Shown: in pieces, positions 10,134 through 19,020 of the stretch
How the letters are laid out: each line of letters begins with the position of its first letter
Numbering within the stretch: position 1 is the stretch's first letter
NCBI GenBank assembly: GCA_023389195.1
Contig: JAEWET010000004.1
Span: 1 to 64,000 of the forward strand
Direction of reading: 5' to 3'
Length of the DNA stretch: 64,000 nt
Source: Aliihoeflea sp023389195
Lineage (GTDB): Bacteria; Pseudomonadota; Alphaproteobacteria; Rhizobiales; Rhizobiaceae
Position numbers and translations under genes: made by a program
The notes under the pieces: model-generated
What the model saw: only the letters and a program-made list of their open reading frames with translations
Told to the model about the DNA's origin: nothing
Databases searched by the model: none

Positions 10134-12404
10134 CTAAAGTGAGACGCCGTGCTGGTCGGCAAAGCCGGAGAGCAGCGCGCGTATATCGGCATGTTCGGCC
10201 GTCGTGTCGAGGGCGTCGTCGAGCACCCGCGTCAGCGTGCCGAGCGGCAGGTCGCGCAGCATCGCCTTCACCGGCCCGATCGCCGCCGGCGACATCGAGA
10301 TCGAGCGGAACCCGATGCCCAGCAGCGCCATTGCCGGCAGCGGCCGTCCGGCCATCTCGCCGCAAAGCGTTACCGGCGTCCCATGCGCCACGCCCGCCCG
10401 CGCTACCTGACGCAAGAGCCGCAGGAACGGCACCGAAAGCGGCGTGAACCGGTCGGCCAGAAGCGTGTTGCCGCGGTCGGACGCGGTGACGAACTGGAAA
10501 AGGTCGTTCGAGCCGACCGAGACGAAATCGACCTTCGCCATCAGCTCGTCGAGTTGCCAGAGAAGCGAAGGCACTTCCAGCATCGCGCCGAGCTTGAAGC
10601 TCGTCGGCAGGTGGTGGCCGAAACGGGCGAGATGGCGCACTTCGCGGTCGAAGATGTCGCGCGCCGCGTCGATCTCGGAAAGCTCCGTCACCATCGGCAG
10701 CATGACCCGCAATTCGCGCCCGCCCGCCGCCTTGAGCAGCGCCCGGATCTGGGTGCGCAGCAGCCCCGGCCGGTCGAGCGTCAGGCGGATCGCGCGCCAG
10801 CCGAGCGCCGGGTTTTCTTCCTGCCCCGCGCCCTTGAAATAGGGCAGCACCTTGTCGCCGCCGATGTCGATGGTGCGGAAGGTCACCGGCTTCCTGCCGG
10901 CCGCCTCCAGCACGTCGCGGTAGAGCCGTTCCTGCGCCTCCGCGCGCGGGAAGGTCGCCGCCACCATGAACTGGAGTTCGGTGCGGAAGAGCCCGATCCC
11001 CGCCGCGCCCGCCTCGGTAAGCTGCGGCAGGTCGACCGCAAGGCCCGCATTCATCATCAGGTCGATATGGACGCCGTCCTTCGTCGCCGAAGGCTTGTCG
11101 CGCAATTCTCGATAAAGCTCCTGCCGGCGGGCGCGGAAGCGCACCTTCTCGGCATAGGCCGCCTCGACGTCGGCTTGCGGACGCAGGTGAACCCGCCCTT
11201 CCTCGCCATCGACGATGATCGCGTCGCCATTCTCGGACATCGAGACGACGCCCTTCATCTGGCCGGTGACGGGAATGCCCATCGCGCGTGCGACGATCAC
11301 CACATGGCTCGTCACGGCGCCTTCTTCGAGCACCAGCCCGCGCAGCTTGTCGCGCGGATAGTCCAGAAGCTCGGCCGCGCCCATCTGGCGCGCGACGACG
11401 ATGGCGTCGCGGTTCATCAACGCCGCGAGCACCTCGGGACCGCGCCCCATCAATTGCCGCAGGAGCCGGTTGGCCAGATCGTCGAAATCGCTCATCCGCT
11501 CGCGCAGATAGGGGTCTGTCATGTGCAGCATGCGCGCGCGCATGTCCGACTGCACCTTCTCCACCGCCGCCTCGGCGGTCAGGCCGTTGCGCACGGCCTC
11601 TTCCAGCCGCCTGATCCAGCCGCGGTCGTTGGCGAACATGCGGTAGGCTTCCAGTACCTCGCGATGCTCGCCTTCGAAGGCCACGTCGCGGCGCGACAGC
11701 ATGTCGTCGATGGAAAGCCTCAGCGAGCCGAGCGCCTCGCCGAGCCGCTCCAGTTCGGTGTCCGTATCCTCGTTGAAGAGGTTGGTGACGACGATGCGCG
11801 GCTCGTGCAGCACGACATGGCCGAGCCCGACGCCGTCATTGAGCGGCAGTCCGACGAAGCTCACCGGGCGCGACAGATCGAGTTCGAGGCCGGGCCGCGT
11901 CAGCCGCGCCAGATCGCCGGTCGCGATCATCTCGGCGATGACCATGGCGATGGTTTCCAGCGCCTCGACCTCGTCGTCGCGATACTGCCGCATGGTGCGG
12001 TTCTGCACGACGAGGACGCCGAGCGTGCGTCCGGCCCTCAGAACCGGCACGCCGAGGAAGGAATTGTAGATCTCTTCGCCCGTTTCGGGGAGGTAGGCGA
12101 AGGCGGGGTGCTTTTGCGCATCGGAGAGATTGAGCGCGCGCGCGCTCGCCGCGATCGTGCCGACGAGACCCTGGCCGAGCTTGAGCTGCGCCAGATGGAC
12201 CGAACCGGGGTTCAGACCTTCGGTGGCGTAGAGTTCGAGGATGGAATCGGCGCGCAGCACGTAGAGCGAGCAGACCTCGGCGACCATGTTGGAGGCGATT
12301 TCGCGCACGATCCGGTCGAGCCGCTCCTGCGGCTCAAGCGCTTCCGCCATGAGCTCGCGCAGCCGTCTCAGCAATACGCGCGGTCCCGCCGCCATGTCAC
12401 GCAT
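10134..12404 (-). CDS. ptsP: Nitrogen PTS enzyme I (EI-Ntr)
   Basis: Phosphoenolpyruvate-protein phosphotransferase that starts the PTS-Ntr phosphorelay (EI-Ntr to NPr to EIIA-Ntr). That relay is used in rhizobia to regulate nitrogen, potassium and carbon metabolism, not sugar uptake. An N-terminal GAF domain (about 20-165) precedes the EI domains. The phosphorylated histidine is H367 in GAVTSHVVIVARAMGIP. The C-terminal PEP-binding barrel has GLFRTELQFM and LCGEMAGRP. The ATG at 12404 follows GGAGAG. It sits between lysC and prfA as in related genomes. Confidence 0.96.
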   Translation of the reverse strand: MRDMAAGPRVLLRRLRELMAEALEPQERLDRIVREIASNMVAEVCSLYVLRADSILELYATEGLNPGSVHLAQLKLGQGLVGTIAASARALNLSDAQKHPAFAYLPETGEEIYNSFLGVPVLRAGRTLGVLVVQNRTMRQYRDDEVEALETIAMVIAEMIATGDLARLTRPGLELDLSRPVSFVGLPLNDGVGLGHVVLHEPRIVVTNLFNEDTDTELERLGEALGSLRLSIDDMLSRRDVAFEGEHREVLEAYRMFANDRGWIRRLEEAVRNGLTAEAAVEKVQSDMRARMLHMTDPYLRERMSDFDDLANRLLRQLMGRGPEVLAALMNRDAIVVARQMGAAELLDYPRDKLRGLVLEEGAVTSHVVIVARAMGIPVTGQMKGVVSMSENGDAIIVDGEEGRVHLRPQADVEAAYAEKVRFRARRQELYRELRDKPSATKDGVHIDLMMNAGLAVDLPQLTEAGAAGIGLFRTELQFMVAATFPRAEAQERLYRDVLEAAGRKPVTFRTIDIGGDKVLPYFKGAGQEENPALGWRAIRLTLDRPGLLRTQIRALLKAAGGRELRVMLPMVTELSEIDAARDIFDREVRHLARFGHHLPTSFKLGAMLEVPSLLWQLDELMAKVDFVSVGSNDLFQFVTASDRGNTLLADRFTPLSVPFLRLLRQVARAGVAHGTPVTLCGEMAGRPLPAMALLGIGFRSISMSPAAIGPVKAMLRDLPLGTLTRVLDDALDTTAEHADIRALLSGFADQHGVSL

Positions 12405-12429
12405 CGACCGTTCTCTCCAACGGCTCTAC

Positions 12430-12454
12430 CCGGCCCTCGATCGTCGAGGGCCGG
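12430..12454. terminator. Hairpin between lysC and ptsP
   Basis: CCGGCCCTCGA-TCG-TCGAGGGCCGG, a perfect 11-bp stem in the 80-nt gap after lysC. No T-run follows on the minus strand, so it may attenuate, stabilise or separate transcripts rather than act as a strong intrinsic terminator. Confidence 0.5.
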
Positions 12455-12484
12455 CAACCGACTCCGTGTCGGCCGTTCCCCTTC

Positions 12485-13738
12485 TTACTGCTTATCCAGC
12501 CCGTAGACGGAATGCAAAGTCCGCACGGCCAATTCAGTGTAGGCCGCGTCGATCAGGATCGAAATCTTGATCTCGGACGTCGTGATCGCGCGGATGTTGA
12601 TGCCGCGGTCGGCCAGCGCCTTGAACGCGATCGCCGCGACGCCGGCATGGCTGCGCATGCCGATGCCGATCACCGACACCTTGGCCATGCCCTCGTCATG
12701 CTGGAGCGCGTCGAAGCCGACCTGGTCCTTGTTCTTCTCCAGCACCGCGACCGCCTTGGCGACATCGGCCGAAGGCACGGTGAAGGTCATGTCGGTGCGC
12801 GATCCGTCCTCGGAAATGTTCTGGACGATCATGTCGACATTGATGTTCGCTTCGGCCAGCGGGCCGAAGATACCGGCGGCCACGCCCGGACGGTCGGCGA
12901 CGCGGCGCAGCGAAATCTGCGCCTCGTCCTTTGCATAGGCGATGCCTGTTACGACTTGCTGTTCCAAGATTTCATCCTCGTCGCAAATGAGCGTGCCGGG
13001 CGGGTTGTCGAAATCGCCCATGCCGGGGGCGTCCGGGTCTTCGAAGGAGGAGCGCACGAAGGTGCGCACCTTGTGTACCATGGCGAGTTCCACCGAGCGC
13101 ACCTGCAGCACCTTGGCGCCGAGCGAGGCCATCTCCAGCATCTCCTCGAAAGAGATCTTGGCAAGCCTGCGCGCCTTCGGCTCGATACGCGGATCGGTCG
13201 TATAGACGCCGTCGACGTCGGTATAGATGTCGCAGCGATCCGCCTTGACGGCGGCAGCGATTGCCACAGCGCTCGTGTCCGACCCGCCGCGCCCCAGCGT
13301 CGCGATCCGGTTGTCGGGCGCAAGCCCCTGGAAGCCGGCGATCACCGCCACCTGCCCCTCGCCGAAGCGCTTGGCGAGGAAAGACCCATCGATCTCCTGA
13401 ATGCGCGCGGCGCCATGGGCGTTGTCGGTCTTGATCGGGATCTGCCAGCCCTGCCACGAGCGCGCATGAACCCCCATGCCCTGAAGCGTGATCGCCAGGA
13501 GCCCTGCCGTTACCTGTTCGCCCGAGGCGACGACGGCGTCATATTCGCGCGCATCGTGCATGGGCGAGGCTTCGCGGCACCATGAGACAAGTTCGTTGGT
13601 CTTGCCCGACATCGCCGAGACGACCACGGCCACCTCATGCCCCGCATCCACCTCGCGTTTGACGTGGCGCGCGACATTGCGAATGCGGTTGATGTCGGCG
13701 ACGGAGGTTCCGCCGAACTTCATCACGATACGCGCCAT
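12485..13738 (-). CDS. lysC: Aspartate kinase
   Basis: Phosphorylates aspartate, the first step toward lysine, threonine, methionine and diaminopimelate. The 417 residues have the N-terminal kinase motif KFGGTSV, the conserved GRGGSDTSAVA, and two C-terminal ACT domains (about 265-340 and 345-417) that normally bind lysine/threonine for feedback control. The length matches the monofunctional class. The ATG at 13738 follows GAGGAA. It heads the lysC-ptsP-prfA-prmC series. Confidence 0.97.
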   Translation of the reverse strand: MARIVMKFGGTSVADINRIRNVARHVKREVDAGHEVAVVVSAMSGKTNELVSWCREASPMHDAREYDAVVASGEQVTAGLLAITLQGMGVHARSWQGWQIPIKTDNAHGAARIQEIDGSFLAKRFGEGQVAVIAGFQGLAPDNRIATLGRGGSDTSAVAIAAAVKADRCDIYTDVDGVYTTDPRIEPKARRLAKISFEEMLEMASLGAKVLQVRSVELAMVHKVRTFVRSSFEDPDAPGMGDFDNPPGTLICDEDEILEQQVVTGIAYAKDEAQISLRRVADRPGVAAGIFGPLAEANINVDMIVQNISEDGSRTDMTFTVPSADVAKAVAVLEKNKDQVGFDALQHDEGMAKVSVIGIGMRSHAGVAAIAFKALADRGINIRAITTSEIKISILIDAAYTELAVRTLHSVYGLDKQ

Positions 13739-13808
13739 GAAAGGGAATTCCTCGGGGCAAAGATCGGTTCATGCCGCCCGTTCGCGAGGATCGGGCGGCG
13801 GCGCGGGT

Positions 13809-13837
13809 TGCATACTGAAATACCCTGCCATGTGCAA
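13809..13837 (-). promoter_or_regulatory. Candidate lysC promoter
   Basis: Minus-strand TTGCAC (13832-13837), a 17-nt spacer and TATGCA (13809-13814), about 70 nt upstream of the lysC start in a 115-nt intergenic gap. Confidence 0.5.
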
Positions 13838-13853
13838 GCGAGCGGGCCCGCGA

Positions 13854-14615
13854 CTATTTCTTGAGCCGGTAGCCGGTCCGGAACATCCAGCTCACGATGC
13901 CAAGGCAGATGACGAGGAAGAAGAGTGTCATCGCCAGGCTCACCCAGACGCTCACATCCGACGTGCCGATGAAGCTCCAGCGGAAGCCAGAGACGAGATA
14001 GACGACCGGATTGGCGAGCGAGATCGTCTGCCAGACCGGCGGCAGCATGTCGAGCGAGTAGAACGTGCCGCCGAGGAACGCCAACGGCATGACGATCAAA
14101 AGCGGAATGATCTGCAGCTTTTCGAACCCGTCCGCCCAGATGCCGATGATGAAGCCGAACAGCGAGAAGCTGACCGAGGTCAGGACGAGGAACAGCACCA
14201 TCATGAAAGGATGCTGGATCTGCAGGTCGACGAAGAACGCCGCCGTCGCAAGGATCACGAGCCCGATCATCATCGACTTCGTCGCCGCCGCGCCGACATA
14301 GGCGAGCACGATCTCGAAATAGGAGATCGGCGCCGACAGCACCTCGTAGATCGTGCCTGTGAATTTCGGGAAGTAGATGCCGAACGACGCGTTGGAGATC
14401 GACAGCGTCAGGAGCGACATCATGATCAGCCCCGGCACGATGAACGCGCCATACGAAACGCCGTCGATCGTCTCGATGCGCGAACCGATCGCCGCGCCGA
14501 AGACGACGAAATAGAGCGAGGTCGAGACGACCGGCGAGATGATGCTCTGCATGATGGTGCGGAACGTGCGCGCCATCTCGAAAATGTAGATGGCCTTGAC
14601 GGCGTGGAAGTTCAT
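13854..14615 (-). CDS. ABC-2 type transporter permease
   Basis: Integral-membrane half of an ABC-2 exporter. The 253 residues carry about six hydrophobic spans and the family signature near the fifth segment (PLAFLGGTFYSLDMLPPVWQ...ANPVVYLVSGFRW). The ATG at 14615 overlaps the TGA of the ATPase gene (ATGA), so the two are co-translated; upstream extension of this frame is a shadow of the ATPase. Similar pairs are annotated as multidrug or NodJ-like polysaccharide exporters. The substrate is not evident here. Confidence 0.9.
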   Translation of the reverse strand: MNFHAVKAIYIFEMARTFRTIMQSIISPVVSTSLYFVVFGAAIGSRIETIDGVSYGAFIVPGLIMMSLLTLSISNASFGIYFPKFTGTIYEVLSAPISYFEIVLAYVGAAATKSMMIGLVILATAAFFVDLQIQHPFMMVLFLVLTSVSFSLFGFIIGIWADGFEKLQIIPLLIVMPLAFLGGTFYSLDMLPPVWQTISLANPVVYLVSGFRWSFIGTSDVSVWVSLAMTLFFLVICLGIVSWMFRTGYRLKK

Positions 14616-15538
14616 GCCCGTTCCCTCACCAGGTCGACGAAGATGTCCTCGAGCGAACTTTGCCGCGTCTCGAGGTCGCGAAAGCGGATGCCTTCGCTCG
14701 AAAGCTCGGCCAGAAGCGCCGTGATGCCGGTGCGCTCGCCTTGCGTGTCGTAGGAATAGACGAGTCGGCGCCCGGCGTCCGTGATCTCCAGCCCCCGCGC
14801 AGCCAGCCCCGCCGGGAGTTCGGACAGCGGCTCGACGAGTTCCAGCTCCAGCTTCTTCTTGCCGAAGCGCTGCATCAGCGCCGTCTTGTCCTCGACGAGG
14901 ATGATCTCGCCCTTCGAGATGACGCCGATCCGGTCGGCCATCTCCTCGGCTTCCTCGATATAGTGCGTCGTCAGGATGATCGTGACGCCGGTCGCCCGCA
15001 GCCCGCGCACCATCTCCCACATGTCGCGCCGCAGCTCCACGTCGACGCCCGCCGTCGGCTCGTCGAGGAAGAGCAGCTTCGGCTCATGCGCCAGCGCCTT
15101 GGCGATCATCACCCGCCGCTTCATGCCGCCGGACAGGTTGATGACCTTTTCGTCCTTCTTGTCCCACAGCGACAGCGCCCGCAGCAGGCCCTCGATATGA
15201 GCCGGATTGCGGCCCTTTCCGAACAGGCCCCGGCTATGGGAAACCGTCGCCCAGACACTCTCGAACGCGTCCAGCGACACTTCCTGCGGCACGAGACCGA
15301 TGATCGCGCGCGTCTTGCGGTAGTCGACGACGATGTCGTCCCCATGCACGTGAACGATACCGTCGCTGGCATTGACCAGCCCGCACACGATGCCGATCAG
15401 CGTCGTCTTGCCGGCCCCATTCGGCCCCAGCAGCGCGAAGATCTCCCCCGGCTGGACTTCGAGGTCGACGCCTTTCAGCGCGGTGAAACCGGAGGCATAG
15501 GTCTTGGTGAGATTTCGGACGGAGAGAGCGGGGGGCAT
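14612..15538 (-). CDS. ABC transporter ATP-binding protein (ABC-2 exporter)
   Basis: Energises the permease encoded directly downstream. It has Walker A GPNGAGKTT, signature LSGGMKRR, Walker B LLFLDEPTAGVD and the switch histidine in TTHYIEEAEE. The C-terminal extension (about 230-308) is typical of drug/polysaccharide exporters of the NodI/CcmA-like class. The ATG at 15538 begins MPPALSVRNLTKTY, the normal start; an in-frame ATG 21 codons upstream is less likely. It is divergent from ubiG. Confidence 0.93.
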   Translation of the reverse strand: MPPALSVRNLTKTYASGFTALKGVDLEVQPGEIFALLGPNGAGKTTLIGIVCGLVNASDGIVHVHGDDIVVDYRKTRAIIGLVPQEVSLDAFESVWATVSHSRGLFGKGRNPAHIEGLLRALSLWDKKDEKVINLSGGMKRRVMIAKALAHEPKLLFLDEPTAGVDVELRRDMWEMVRGLRATGVTIILTTHYIEEAEEMADRIGVISKGEIILVEDKTALMQRFGKKKLELELVEPLSELPAGLAARGLEITDAGRRLVYSYDTQGERTGITALLAELSSEGIRFRDLETRQSSLEDIFVDLVRERA

Positions 15539-15694
15539 GGCGGACTTTCGAAATGCGTGAGGCGCAGCGCATATAGGTCGCAGCACCAAGGACGCAATCA
15601 CCGGCTGCGATCCGACATCACCCTCCTGACATTGCGTGCGCTTGACTTTTCGCTGCCCTCGCCCGACTTGACCACTCCTGAAGGAGACACCCGC

Positions 15695-16441
15695 ATGTCA
15701 GACGCCCAGCGCACCACCATCGACGCCGGCGAGGTCGAACGCTTTTCGCGCCTTGCCCAGGAATGGTGGAACCCGAACGGCAAGTTCAAGCCGCTGCACA
15801 AGTTCAATCCGGTGCGCCTCGCCTATATCCGCGACCAGGTGGCGACCCATTTCGGCCGCGACCCGCGCGCCGCCAAGCCCTTCGACGGCCTGCGCCTGCT
15901 CGACATCGGCTGCGGCGGCGGTCTTCTCTGCGAGCCGATGGCGCGTCTCGGCGCGGACGTCGTCGGCGCCGACGCCTCGGCCACCAACATCGAAGTGGCG
16001 AAGATCCACGCAGCCGAGGCCCGCGTGAAAATCGACTACCGTGCCACCACTGCCGAAGCGCTGGCAGATGCCGGCGAGCAATTCGACGTCGTCCTCAACA
16101 TGGAAGTCGTCGAGCACGTGGCCGACGTCGACCTCTTCCTGTCGAAATGCGCCCACATGGTGAAGCCCGGCGGCCTGATGTTCGTCGCCACCATCAACCG
16201 CACGCTGAAGGCGTGGGGCCTGGCGATCATCGGCGCGGAATACGTCCTCGGCTGGCTGCCGAAGGGCACCCACCAATACGACAAGCTCGTCCGCCCCGAG
16301 GAACTCGAAAAGGGATTGGCGGGCACCGGCATGTCGATCGTCGACCGCACCGGCGTCACCTACAATCCACTGACCGACCAGTGGAACCGCTCGCGCGACC
16401 TCGACGTCAACTACATGATCCTGGCGACGAAGCCCCAATAA
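15695..16441 (+). CDS. ubiG: Ubiquinone biosynthesis O-methyltransferase UbiG
   Basis: Performs both O-methylations of the ubiquinone ring using S-adenosylmethionine. The 248 residues include IDAGEVERFSRLAQEWWNPNGKFKPLH, characteristic of UbiG/Coq3, the SAM loop LLDIGCGGGLLCEPMARLGA, and the later KGTHQYDKLVRPEEL segment. The ATG at 15695 is preceded by AAGGAGA with ideal spacing, so the long upstream extension of the frame is not real. Confidence 0.97.
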   Translation: MSDAQRTTIDAGEVERFSRLAQEWWNPNGKFKPLHKFNPVRLAYIRDQVATHFGRDPRAAKPFDGLRLLDIGCGGGLLCEPMARLGADVVGADASATNIEVAKIHAAEARVKIDYRATTAEALADAGEQFDVVLNMEVVEHVADVDLFLSKCAHMVKPGGLMFVATINRTLKAWGLAIIGAEYVLGWLPKGTHQYDKLVRPEELEKGLAGTGMSIVDRTGVTYNPLTDQWNRSRDLDVNYMILATKPQ

Positions 16442-16444
16442 GCA

Positions 16445-16570
16445 ACGCCCCCTCCGTCGCTTCGCGCCACCTCCCCCGCTCCGCAGGGGAGGACCTGAGG
16501 TCGCGGCCGCCCGCAACGGAAATCCTCCCCCGTTTACGGGGGAGGTGGCGCGAAGCGCCGGAGGGGGCGC
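16445..16570. repeat. Palindromic intergenic repeat, copy 1
   Basis: A 126-bp element whose 33-bp ends (16445-16477 and 16538-16570) are inverted copies matching at 31 of 33 positions. An inner hairpin core reads CCTCCCCCG...CGGGGGAGG. A related copy lies at 50806-50937. It sits between the convergent ubiG and DUF1178 genes, typical of dispersed REP/RIME-like elements in rhizobia. It could fold in RNA and act as a terminator or stabiliser. Confidence 0.85.
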
Positions 16571-16600
16571 ACGTCACCGGCTGGCGGCGAACCCGGCCAT

Positions 16601-17026
16601 TCAGTTATGTTCATCCGGAAATGTCGGCAGCGGCATGAAGTCGACGCCGTCCTCGGCGAGGCTCTTCACCTCCTCGACCGAGGCCTCGCCGTAGATGCCG
16701 CGCCGTTCCACCTCTCCGAAATGGATCTTTCGCGCCTCGTCGGCGAACTTCTCGCCGACATAGTCCGCGTTCTGGCGCACCTGGTCGGCCATTTCCTTCA
16801 GCTTGGTCAGCATCTGGCGCTGTTCGGCACCGACCGCGAGCGCGATCTTTTCCTGTTTGCGGCCCGTCGAAACCGCGGGCGCCATCAGCGCCTTGCCGAC
16901 CTTGCCGGAATGGCAAGTCGGGCACGAAACGAGCCCGCGCTTGTGCTGGCCCTCATAGTCGTCATTCGACCGGAACCAGCCATCGAATTCATGGCCCGCA
17001 TCGCAAACGAGATTGAAACGGATCAT
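16601..17026 (-). CDS. DUF1178 family protein
   Basis: Small (141 aa) conserved proteobacterial protein of unknown function. The N-terminus has a zinc-ribbon-like pattern: VCDAGHEFDGWF followed by SCPTCHSGKV. The rest is charged and helical. The ATG at 17026 overlaps the TGA of the nitrilase-like gene (ATGA), making it the last gene of the comF-grxC-nitrilase operon. The frame continues upstream only as a shadow of that gene. Confidence 0.9.
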   Translation of the reverse strand: MIRFNLVCDAGHEFDGWFRSNDDYEGQHKRGLVSCPTCHSGKVGKALMAPAVSTGRKQEKIALAVGAEQRQMLTKLKEMADQVRQNADYVGEKFADEARKIHFGEVERRGIYGEASVEEVKSLAEDGVDFMPLPTFPDEHN

Positions 17027-17877
17027 GATGCGTCGGCCAGCCCTGCGCCATCGGCGATGGTGAAATCGCGCGCATTCTTCAAGTTCGGCACCTTGCCGCG
17101 CGCGGCGGCCGAAGCGGCGAGATCGATCTCGGCGATCACCACACCCGGCTCCGCGCCATCGGCTTCCGCCAGAACCTTGCCCCACGGATCGACGATCAGC
17201 GAATGGCCATAGGTCTCGCGCCCGTCTTCATGCGTTCCCCCTTGCGCGGCGGCGATGACGAAGGCGCCGTTCTCGATCGCGCGTGCGCGGATCAGGACGT
17301 GCCAATGCGCCTCGCCCGTCTGCCGGGTAAAGGCGGCCGGCACAGTCAGCACCGAGGCGCCCGCCAGCGCCTGAGCGCGGAAGAGCTGCGGGAACCGCAG
17401 ATCGTAACAGACCGCAAGCCCGACGCGCCCGAAGGGCAGGTCGACGACCGTCGAAACCCTGCCCGGCTCGTAGGTCGCCGATTCGCGCCAGCTCTCGCCA
17501 TTGTCGAGATCGACGTCGAACATGTGGATCTTGTCGTAGGTCGCAAGCCGCTTGCCGTCCGGTCCGAAGACGAAGGCGCGGTTGGCGACCTTCCCGTCCG
17601 GCCGCGCGATCGCGGTCGAGCCGACATGGACGACGATGCCAAGCTCGGCCGCAAGCTGCGCCGCGCGGGCGACCAGCGCATCCTTGTCGTCGGAGGCGAT
17701 CATCGCCTTCAGCGCGGCCCGGTCGCGCACCAGCGCGCCGGTCATCTCGGGCGACTGGACATAGGTCGCGCCCTCGGCCGCGGCCTCGCGCACCAGCGCC
17801 TCGAAATCGGCGATGTTCCGCTCGAGCGACGTCGAGGATCGCATCTGCAGCGCGGCGACCTTCACCGTTTCGCTCAT
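17023..17877 (-). CDS. Carbon-nitrogen hydrolase, Nit1/deaminated-glutathione-amidase-like
   Basis: Member of the nitrilase superfamily, amide-hydrolysing branch. The catalytic triad is present: E44 (SPEMTG), K116 (YDKIHMFD) and C157 (AVCYDLRFPQ). The 284 residues fit the Nit1/YbeM clade, which repairs deaminated glutathione. Its position directly after a glutaredoxin gene, with a 4-nt overlap, suits that role, but substrate cannot be fixed from sequence. The ATG at 17877 is the only good start. Confidence 0.9.
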   Translation of the reverse strand: MSETVKVAALQMRSSTSLERNIADFEALVREAAAEGATYVQSPEMTGALVRDRAALKAMIASDDKDALVARAAQLAAELGIVVHVGSTAIARPDGKVANRAFVFGPDGKRLATYDKIHMFDVDLDNGESWRESATYEPGRVSTVVDLPFGRVGLAVCYDLRFPQLFRAQALAGASVLTVPAAFTRQTGEAHWHVLIRARAIENGAFVIAAAQGGTHEDGRETYGHSLIVDPWGKVLAEADGAEPGVVIAEIDLAASAAARGKVPNLKNARDFTIADGAGLADAS

Positions 17878-18140
17878 GCCCGGCCGCCCTTCAGGATCGT
17901 GTCGAGGCGGCCTTCGGACTCAAGCGCATGCAATTCGTCGGACCCGCCGACATGGCGGCCATGGATGAAGACCTGCGGAAAAGTCGACCGACCATTCGCC
18001 TTGGCGATCATCTCCTGGCGCAGTTCGGGCGAAAAGCTGGCATCGTGCTCGACATACGCGACGCCCTTCCTGTCGAGCAGCCGCTTGGCGGCCGCGCAAT
18101 AGCCGCACATCATGCGTGTGTAGATTTCGACGTCGGCCAT
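17874..18140 (-). CDS. grxC: Glutaredoxin 3 (GrxC type)
   Basis: An 88-residue dithiol glutaredoxin that reduces disulfides with glutathione. The active site is C12-G-Y-C15 instead of the textbook CPYC, in an otherwise standard fold with TFPQVFIHGRHVGGSDEL (cis-Pro and GSH-binding GG). It lies 30 nt after comF and overlaps the nitrilase-like gene by 4 nt. Confidence 0.95.
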   Translation of the reverse strand: MADVEIYTRMMCGYCAAAKRLLDRKGVAYVEHDASFSPELRQEMIAKANGRSTFPQVFIHGRHVGGSDELHALESEGRLDTILKGGRA

Positions 18141-18170
18141 ATATCGGTCCGTCCTGTTGCCTTTGCCGGT

Positions 18171-18968
18171 CTATATAGGCTGTGGTCTTCCCCGCCGGAA
18201 GTCCCCCGGAAGGACGCGCGCAAAGGTCAGCACCGAAATCTCGCGCGCGCCGGCCCGGCGCAGGCATTTGGCGAGCGCCGAAACGGTCGCGCCGGTCGTG
18301 TAGACGTCGTCGACGATGCACACATGCTTGCCGGCGATCAGCGCCTTCGATCCGTCCGGCACGAGGAAGGCGGCGCGCACATTGTCCTGCCGTTCCTTCG
18401 CCTTCAGCCCCACCTGCTGGCGGGTCTTCTTGATGCGGATGACGGCCTCGGCGCCGAATTTTATCCCGGTCTGCCGGGCGATCGCCCGCGCAAGTTCCGC
18501 AGACTGGTTGAAGCGGCGCGAAAAGAAGCGCTGGCGGTGAAGCGGCACCGGTACGATGAGGTCCGCGCGGTCGAGAATGTCGCGCCCGGCCCGCACCATC
18601 CAGCCTGCAAGCCACGGCGCAAGGTCGGTGCGGTCCTGATATTTGAGGCTCTGCGCCAGCCGCCGCGCCGCGCCGTCATAGGCGACGGCCGCGCGCGAGC
18701 GGTCATAGGCGGGCGGCGCGGCCATGACGGCCGGCGAGATCGCACCCGCCCCCATGTCATGGGCGAAAGGCACGCCCGAGATGGCGCACCAGGGCTCGTC
18801 GAGAAAGTGAATGTCGCCCCAGCACGCGGCGCAAAGCGTTCCGCCTTCCGCGACGATCCTGCGGCAGCCGAGGCAGGTCGGCGGGAAGAACATCCGGCCT
18901 GCGATCTGCCCGGCTGCAACGCCTGCGGACTTGATCTTTGCGAGCCGTTCCACCACGAGACTTCTCAA
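18171..18968 (-). CDS. ComF family protein (phosphoribosyltransferase fold)
   Basis: ComF-like protein linked in other bacteria to DNA uptake or processing; its role in alphaproteobacteria is unknown. The N-terminal zinc-finger pattern CLGC...CAAC is followed by the hydrophobic-aromatic ComF core and a C-terminal PRPP-binding loop VCIVDDVYTTGAT. The frame opens with TTG at 18968 (GGGAAG upstream); GTG at 18956 is equally plausible. It begins the comF-grxC-nitrilase-DUF1178 operon and is divergent from a methyltransferase gene. Confidence 0.9.
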   Translation of the reverse strand: MRSLVVERLAKIKSAGVAAGQIAGRMFFPPTCLGCRRIVAEGGTLCAACWGDIHFLDEPWCAISGVPFAHDMGAGAISPAVMAAPPAYDRSRAAVAYDGAARRLAQSLKYQDRTDLAPWLAGWMVRAGRDILDRADLIVPVPLHRQRFFSRRFNQSAELARAIARQTGIKFGAEAVIRIKKTRQQVGLKAKERQDNVRAAFLVPDGSKALIAGKHVCIVDDVYTTGATVSALAKCLRRAGAREISVLTFARVLPGDFRRGRPQPI

Positions 18969-19020
18969 GCCCGGCTTCCCATATCCAGTCCACTGCCGGG
19001 CAATGTCGCATCGGGACCCA

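Noticed and set aside
10149..12506. 785-codon frame antisense to ptsP
   Set aside because: Shadow of the EI-Ntr gene, whose active-site motifs are all in the sense frame.
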